This document shows positions 58,999 through 64,000 of a DNA stretch of 64,000 nt, one piece after another. The position numbers and the translations under genes were made by a program. The notes below the pieces were generated by a model. It was not told where the DNA came from. It did not search any database and worked only from the letters and a program-made list of their open reading frames with translations. Source of the stretch: Alnus glutinosa (Eukaryota; Streptophyta; Magnoliopsida; Fagales; Betulaceae); contig NC_084896.1 in the NCBI RefSeq assembly GCF_958979055.1, forward strand, positions 27,899,501 to 27,963,500. Reading direction: 5' to 3'. How positions within the stretch are numbered: the first letter of the stretch is position 1; each line of letters opens with the position of its first letter.

Positions 58999-61199
58999 GT
59001 GCCTCTTATTTTTATTTATTTATTTTAAAAATTTTAATCTTTCGAATTTGATTTTTTTTTTTTTTTGAAAAAAAAAACAATTTCCTCTGTCGATTATATA
59101 TGGTCTCGATTAGGTTTCATGCTTGAAGGTTTCGAATTCGCTTAATTCTTTTTTTATTCGAATTGCGGTTTTCTATTGTTTTCATTTTCTGTAAATTTTG
59201 CTTTTCTACTTTTGGAAGCAAACACCTCTTTTTATTTTATGTGCATGTTGTGTTTGGTAGCGGAGAAACTAGAAGAAAAGAAGAGAAACGAATTTAAAAA
59301 TAAAATAAAAATTCTATATTATTTTGTCACCGAGAAAAGAGGAGCTAAGTGCAGCACAACTATAACTAACTCAAGTGTCATTTTTCTCTATGAGTGCTTA
59401 TAAAGGAAAATCAATTTTCTGTTCTTCGGACTAATCTATTTTGCCTTAAAATCTTCTTGTACACTATCCTCACTGTTTCTGAAATTTAAACACAGATAGA
59501 GAACACAATATAGACATGTTTTCTTAAATTTATAGTTCAATGCTCTGTGTTGCGTAGTAACATGGTTTGATGCTTCTTTAAGGATGATGTTTAGAAAGAC
59601 AAAATTTTACAGGTATTATTCCTGCCATTTTATGATTCTCTTCTAATTTAGTGACCTAAATCTTGCTTGCACTGAAATTCTCAGGAACCCTCACAAAACA
59701 CTCGGGAATACTCAACAAGAAGTTTGAGAGAGTGAAAGAAGATTTAGTGTCAGAAAATGAAAATGGAAGTCTAGTTTTTATAGACATCACATGGCCCATT
59801 CATACGCCCATTAGAGTCCGTCCGTTCAGACCAGGCATGTGCTGGCCAAATATAGGCTAAACACGTGTCCATCTTCAGCTTGATTCGATGCCACATGTCA
59901 TATCAGCTTGGGGACCAAGTGTTGTTGCTGTCAGCAAAACTTGAGTCCAATCTTTGCCACATCAACGACCGTGGGCTCCAAGATTGCCATGTCAGTTAGC
60001 TGATGTCATCATGATGGCAGCCCCTATTACAACCTGCCATGTAGCATTGCACAATATGTACTGTCACTGTGCATTTCTATTCATATGACACACTTTGGCA
60101 ATTTAAACGACCCTGTTGGTAGCTTGACCAACTTTCATTTTGGTATGTTTGCGACCCTTTATCGAACTTCGATTGGCCTATATTTTGAGGGCATCTAAAT
60201 AACTCATAAATTAGTATTTTGGTATTTTACTTAATGCATTTAATAATATTTTTTCTTTACTTCATGTGATCGAAATTCTTGGGTATTATATATTTCTCGA
60301 TCCATTTTCGACCATTCATCGACCTCTTATTAATCTTATTTTCCTAGGGCATAGACATAACTTGTAGATAGCACACGATGGCAATTTACTTTCTGTACTA
60401 TGAGGATATATATATCATTATTAGTATGTTCTGTAATTGAAATTACTGTGTTACATATTATTTGTAATACTTCGGTCCCACATTGAGAAGAGCTGAATAA
60501 CTTACATAGAGTTGATGGTTTATAAAGATACTCATGGGTGCTAAGTCCTACATTGCTTAGTTACTAGGTAAAACTGGGCTTTATAATGGATTATAGAAAA
60601 ACTTTAAATTGACTAGTCATTTTGAGGTGATAGAGCAGATGTGACTAACGCTTTTCTTTGGGTCGTTACATTATCAATCGTTAGCTACCCATATTCTACT
60701 ATACACCCCACCCATGGACGGATAGTGAAGCGTTTATCCGCCTGCCTAGGGTCAGGGAGAAAATTCGCTCGCAACCATGCAAGTGGGTAGATAATGGAGG
60801 TGGGCTAGTTGTACAATTGACCAGATGTTAGTCTAATGAATAATTTTAAATGTCATTTTTATGTCTTTTTTATATCCCTTAAAAAATAATGTATATTTTA
60901 AAATTATCGTTAGTTCAAAATTCAGTAATAATTTATCACAAATTTAATGGTAATTTTAAAAATTAGAATTTTTAGAAGGACCCAAATGACAATAATGGAA
61001 GTATGAAACCCAGGTAGACTGTAGCGGGAGTACGACGGTTCGTTTTGGCCTAGCTTTTACCGCATATTTTATATTATCACGCTCTTTCAGGTATATTTGC
61101 TTCACTATCGGCCATCGTTGCTTCAGAGGCATCTTTCGAAAAGTGGCGCTTTTGCTTTCAATTCAAAAAGAGGAATCTGAAGCGAGAGAGGGAGAGAGG

Positions 61200-62770
61200 A
61201 TGATAGTGAGGACTCCGCCACCAAAGAAGCAAAGGTTCGAGACCAGGGCTCTGGAGAGCCCGCCGGTGGATGGGTCGGGCCGGCGCCTCGTCATCTACGA
61301 GGATCCTCCGTCAGCGGCACCGTCCCAGCCCTCCGAGTCGGAGCACTTGCTCTGCACCTACCAATGCCGCCAAATGGTATGTAATACACAGATTTGCTCC
61401 GTCAGATATCATCGATTTTGAATTGTCAAATTAACCTCTCTTTTTTTTTTTTTTTTATTTTTTTTTTATTTTTTTAATGAACTAAATTAACCTGTTTTTC
61501 CTATTTCTAGTATATACATCTTCAGATTTTCAGCTGGAAGGTACTATGTGTGTCTGTGTGTGTATGTATCTGTGTAAGTAGCATATGCATAGAACGAGAA
61601 GGGAAACGAAAGAAGATTTTGATTGGAAAATGAATTAGTGGGATTTTGATTGTGATAATGTACGTTTAGCTGATAGAATTTATGGGTTTGTGACAATTTC
61701 TCTCCTTCTCTTGGAAAGGAAACTAATCTCATTTGCATTGTATCATTTTGTTTGCTTATGGATCTTAATGCATGCGATTCGGCTTTTTATCTATTGTGGG
61801 TTCACAAACTTTTTTCTCTTGTTATTGTAGGTTAAATCGGACTTTTTTGAGGCCTTAAGCAGTGCAGAGAAGCAAGCTGTTGACTACCAGTCCAGATTTG
61901 AGGCATTAAATGAGAATTTCAGCAAAGTTGGTGAGTTGAAGAAATGGTTCCACCATATCACTTAACATTCTCGATTTTGAAATTTGCATTTTATCGTGTT
62001 TTGTGTTTCTGTATATGCTTTCATATGTCAATTCCTAAGAAAGGAAAAAATGGCTTAAATGCTATCACTGTAGGCGTTCCTTCATATATATATAATTTTT
62101 TTTAATTTTTTTTTTGATAAGTAATGTATATGAAAAAAAAAAAAAAAGCGCAGAGGAGTGCAATTATAGTACATAGAGAGTTGTGCAGACTTCCTTCTTG
62201 TTGAACTTCTTTATTTTCTTTTATTTCTTATAGTTAGTATTCCTATGAATGATCAAGAGATTAATAATCTTAAGAAGTCTCTGTGAGAAAAAAAAAAAAT
62301 GAATCACAAGAGATCATTAACAGTGGGTTTGCACAAAATTCATTTACAAAGTTTGGTTTTATTTCATTTTTTGTACTTATTAGGAAGAGCCAAAAATAAA
62401 AAGAAATCTGATTTACTTGGAATGTTGTACTTTGCTCTATAATTGTATGTAGGATCCTTAACAAATATTTTATGAGCAAATGGTATGACTTTTACGTTCT
62501 CATAAATAGATGTTTTCATTGTAAAGATATTCAATTTTGAAATTCTGTTGGATTGTCTTCGAGAATTGGTGTAAGCTTCCATCCCCTAATTCATTCATTA
62601 TCCTTACAGAAGCTGAGAGGAAGAAATTTCTAGATCAATTTTTATATGCAGAACAAGAACTTGCTGCTGCGAAAGGGCGGGAACAGGCGCTGCAAGAGCA
62701 ACTTTTGAAAGAGATGAATGATTTTCAGGAACGGTTTAAAAAGCAAATACAATCACAAAGCGAACTTGAG
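61200..62770 (+). CDS. MAD1: MAD1 spindle-checkpoint protein, first three exons (gene continues past the window)
   Basis: Exons 61,200-61,376, 61,831-61,930 and 62,610-62,770 with GT-AG borders encode 146 in-phase residues: MIVRTPPPKKQRF, VIYEDPPS, CTYQCRQM, then coiled coil (VKSDFFEALSSAEKQAVDYQ; LDQFLYAEQELAAAKGREQALQEQLLKEMNDFQERFKKQIQ). Plant MAD1 (Arabidopsis At5g49880) is about 720 residues; it sits at nuclear pores and on unattached kinetochores, where it recruits MAD2. I took the ATG at 61,200 because MIVRTPPPK matches the family start; the in-frame ATG at 61,143 lies in the leader. No defect is seen here, unlike the copy at 23-45 kb. Intron 3 carries retrotransposon fragments, so whether exon 4 onward follows must be checked outside the window. 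Confidence 0.85.
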
Positions 62771-63120
62771 GTATGCTTATTTGCTTTTCATAACCTAATT
62801 TTATTTTCTGAATCGATGAATCCATTTGGTTTCATGTCATTTTCTGTTCTTAACTAGGAGAATGAAATTTCCAGTATATTGTGGAAATTTAACCATGACA
62901 GTTGTTTGTTTCATTTATTTTAGTGAACCCTTTAATTTAACTATTATAAATTCCATACCCCAAACATTCTACATTCTCTCGTGAGTTCTTTGCTGTTCTT
63001 ATCGTTGATGCTATCTTAGCAGCTCTAATGAAAATCAACAATGTGGTGGGGGAAATTCTTTATATCTGAAGACAGAATGATATAACAAAATTCACAACGA
63101 ATGGACATGTTTAATGGCTA

Positions 63121-63312
63121 TTGGATCAAACGACTTATCTACTAGTGATAAAGCTAGATTAAGTCTTTTGTTGTTTAGATAAATGTTAGGATAGTTGAGT
63201 TGTAATACACTAAGTCTCTATAATCAAGGGATAAGGTTAGATAGGTTATGCTACAAGTTCTGTTGATGTAAATCACATCTAGAGGTTATCTAGATGTTCC
63301 GGTATTCTATAT
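63121..63312 (+). mobile_element. truncated copia LTR, same site as at 24,351
   Basis: TGGATCAAACGACTTATC onward matches the 266-bp LTR of the element at 24,351 with a 14-bp loss after AAAGCT. It stops at TTCTATAT, 60 or so bases short of the LTR end. The flanking bases TTTAATGGCTAT are identical in the two copies. Confidence 0.85.
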
Positions 63313-63757
63313 TGTAGAAACAAATAATATTTGGCTTAGTTTGAACAAATTTTATTTTAGCATTGAAGAGACGTTCAACCATGGATTGAAAATTGAGAAA
63401 AACTTGCATGACATTCGATTTGGATTGAATAGGGTAAACCCAAGTAAAACGGCTAGAAGCATCCACAAAAGAGACATAAAAACGATTGCCATTTATTGAA
63501 ATAGTGGGTGAAGGACCCCAAATATCTGAGTAAATTAAATCTAACGGATTACAAATAGAAGTTTGTGAAGCTGAAAAGGGCAATTGGTGACCCTTTGCCT
63601 GAGGACAGACATTGCAGGGAGCCGGTGCATTATTTGACAAAATATGAAGTTGAAATTTGGATAGGACAAAGTTGACAGTCCGAAGGGTTGGATGACCCAA
63701 ACGTTGGTGCCAACTTTGCGAAAAAGTCCTCTCACCAACGAGTGCTTGTGATGTGGA
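63313..63757 (-). pseudogene. second copia element fragment: GAG-pre-integrase and integrase start
   Basis: The minus strand reads ALVGERTFSQSWHQRLGHPTLRTV (63,750-63,670), the zinc finger part CNVCPQAKGHQLPF, LDLIYSDIWGPSP, FVDASSRFTWVYP and FNAKIKFVQ. It then breaks just before the catalytic SDNGGEF-type motif. It is in the opposite orientation to the truncated LTR and differs in sequence from the integrase at 26 kb, so it is another family. Open over its length but truncated at both ends. Confidence 0.85.
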
Positions 63758-64000
63758 TTAGGCTTGGCAATTCGGGTTGTCGTGTCAAGCCGTTGGGTTA
63801 GCGTGTCAACCCGTTTAACTAATTTGGTAAAAAATGTGTCATTAATGCGTCATAATTATGTCATAAACGAGTTGATGGGTCATAAACGTGTCATAAACAA
63901 GTTGGCGGATCATAAATGAGTCATTAACGGGTCATAAACTGGTTGACGGGTCATAAACGAGTTATAGCTTAAACCCAAACCCTATATATTCGTGTCGTGT
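63758..64000. repeat. degenerate tandem GGGTCATAAACG repeat, start of a further element
   Basis: After GCTTGGCAATTCGGGTTGTCGTGTCAAGCC come many variants of GGGTCATAAACGAGTTGAC (from about 63,835 to 63,960), ending in ATTCGTGTCGTGT at the window edge. This is a familiar kind of dispersed plant repeat; its class is not determined here. Confidence 0.5.

Larger units (their letters stand above)
59676..63312 (+). repeat. segmental duplication, copy B (partner 21,806-24,556)
   Basis: Starts GAAATTCTCAGGAACCCTC and parallels copy A to 60,964. It then has 884 bases unique to this copy (MAD1 promoter, exon 1, intron 1) and is again parallel from 61,849 to 63,312, where the shared copia LTR is cut. 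The flanks differ completely on both sides. Confidence 0.9.

Overview
The window is nuclear DNA of a flowering plant, most likely a woody eudicot. Genes with many short exons sit in long AT-rich introns, and the DNA between them is packed with plant transposons (Ty1/copia, L1-type LINEs whose 3' ends read ACTTATCAAAA, hAT, CACTA, a TRIM, hairpin MITEs). The style of the LINE proteins recalls tree genomes such as Fagales or grape, but the species cannot be fixed from sequence alone.

Left part (1-17,700), mostly working genes. The 3' half of a ZRSR2/Urp-type splicing factor (66-3249, +, exons upstream are outside the window) is followed by a small proline-rich protein gene of unknown role (4138-4632, -). 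Next is a complete 14-exon AUXIN RESPONSE FACTOR 1 gene (6186-16495, -), which can be joined exon by exon into an open frame of 675 residues. Its introns carry LINE debris with clear target-site duplications, and one intron has GC-AG borders.

Middle part (17,700-45,100), repeats around a dead gene. A copy of the spindle-checkpoint gene MAD1 (+) lost its first exon, has a nonsense codon and several frameshifts, and has been blown apart by a copia retrotransposon (24,351-29,073), a 2.9-kb solo LTR (29,239-32,184) and LINE fragments (32,430-33,625 and 35,010-38,130). Its last exons are at 38,585-44,802.

Right part (45,100-58,900), mainly relics and insertions. In order they are: a frameshifted C-terminal piece of an NRT1/PTR transporter, a non-autonomous CACTA element, a poly(A) retroposon with its target-site duplication, two hairpin MITEs, a complete hAT element with exact 8-bp target duplication but a multiply broken transposase, a possible gene for a 71-residue secreted four-cysteine peptide (56,743-56,958, -), and a TRIM-like element.

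End (58,900-64,000). A promoter and mutated first exon of an SPF30-like (SMN-domain) splicing factor abuts a second copy of the MAD1 5' region (59,676-63,312). This is a segmental duplication of 21,806-24,556. Here exons 1-3 of MAD1 are intact and the gene runs off the window, but intron 3 holds the same copia LTR as the first copy, cut by a second, oppositely oriented copia fragment. The shared LTR at the same site shows that the copia insertion is older than the duplication.
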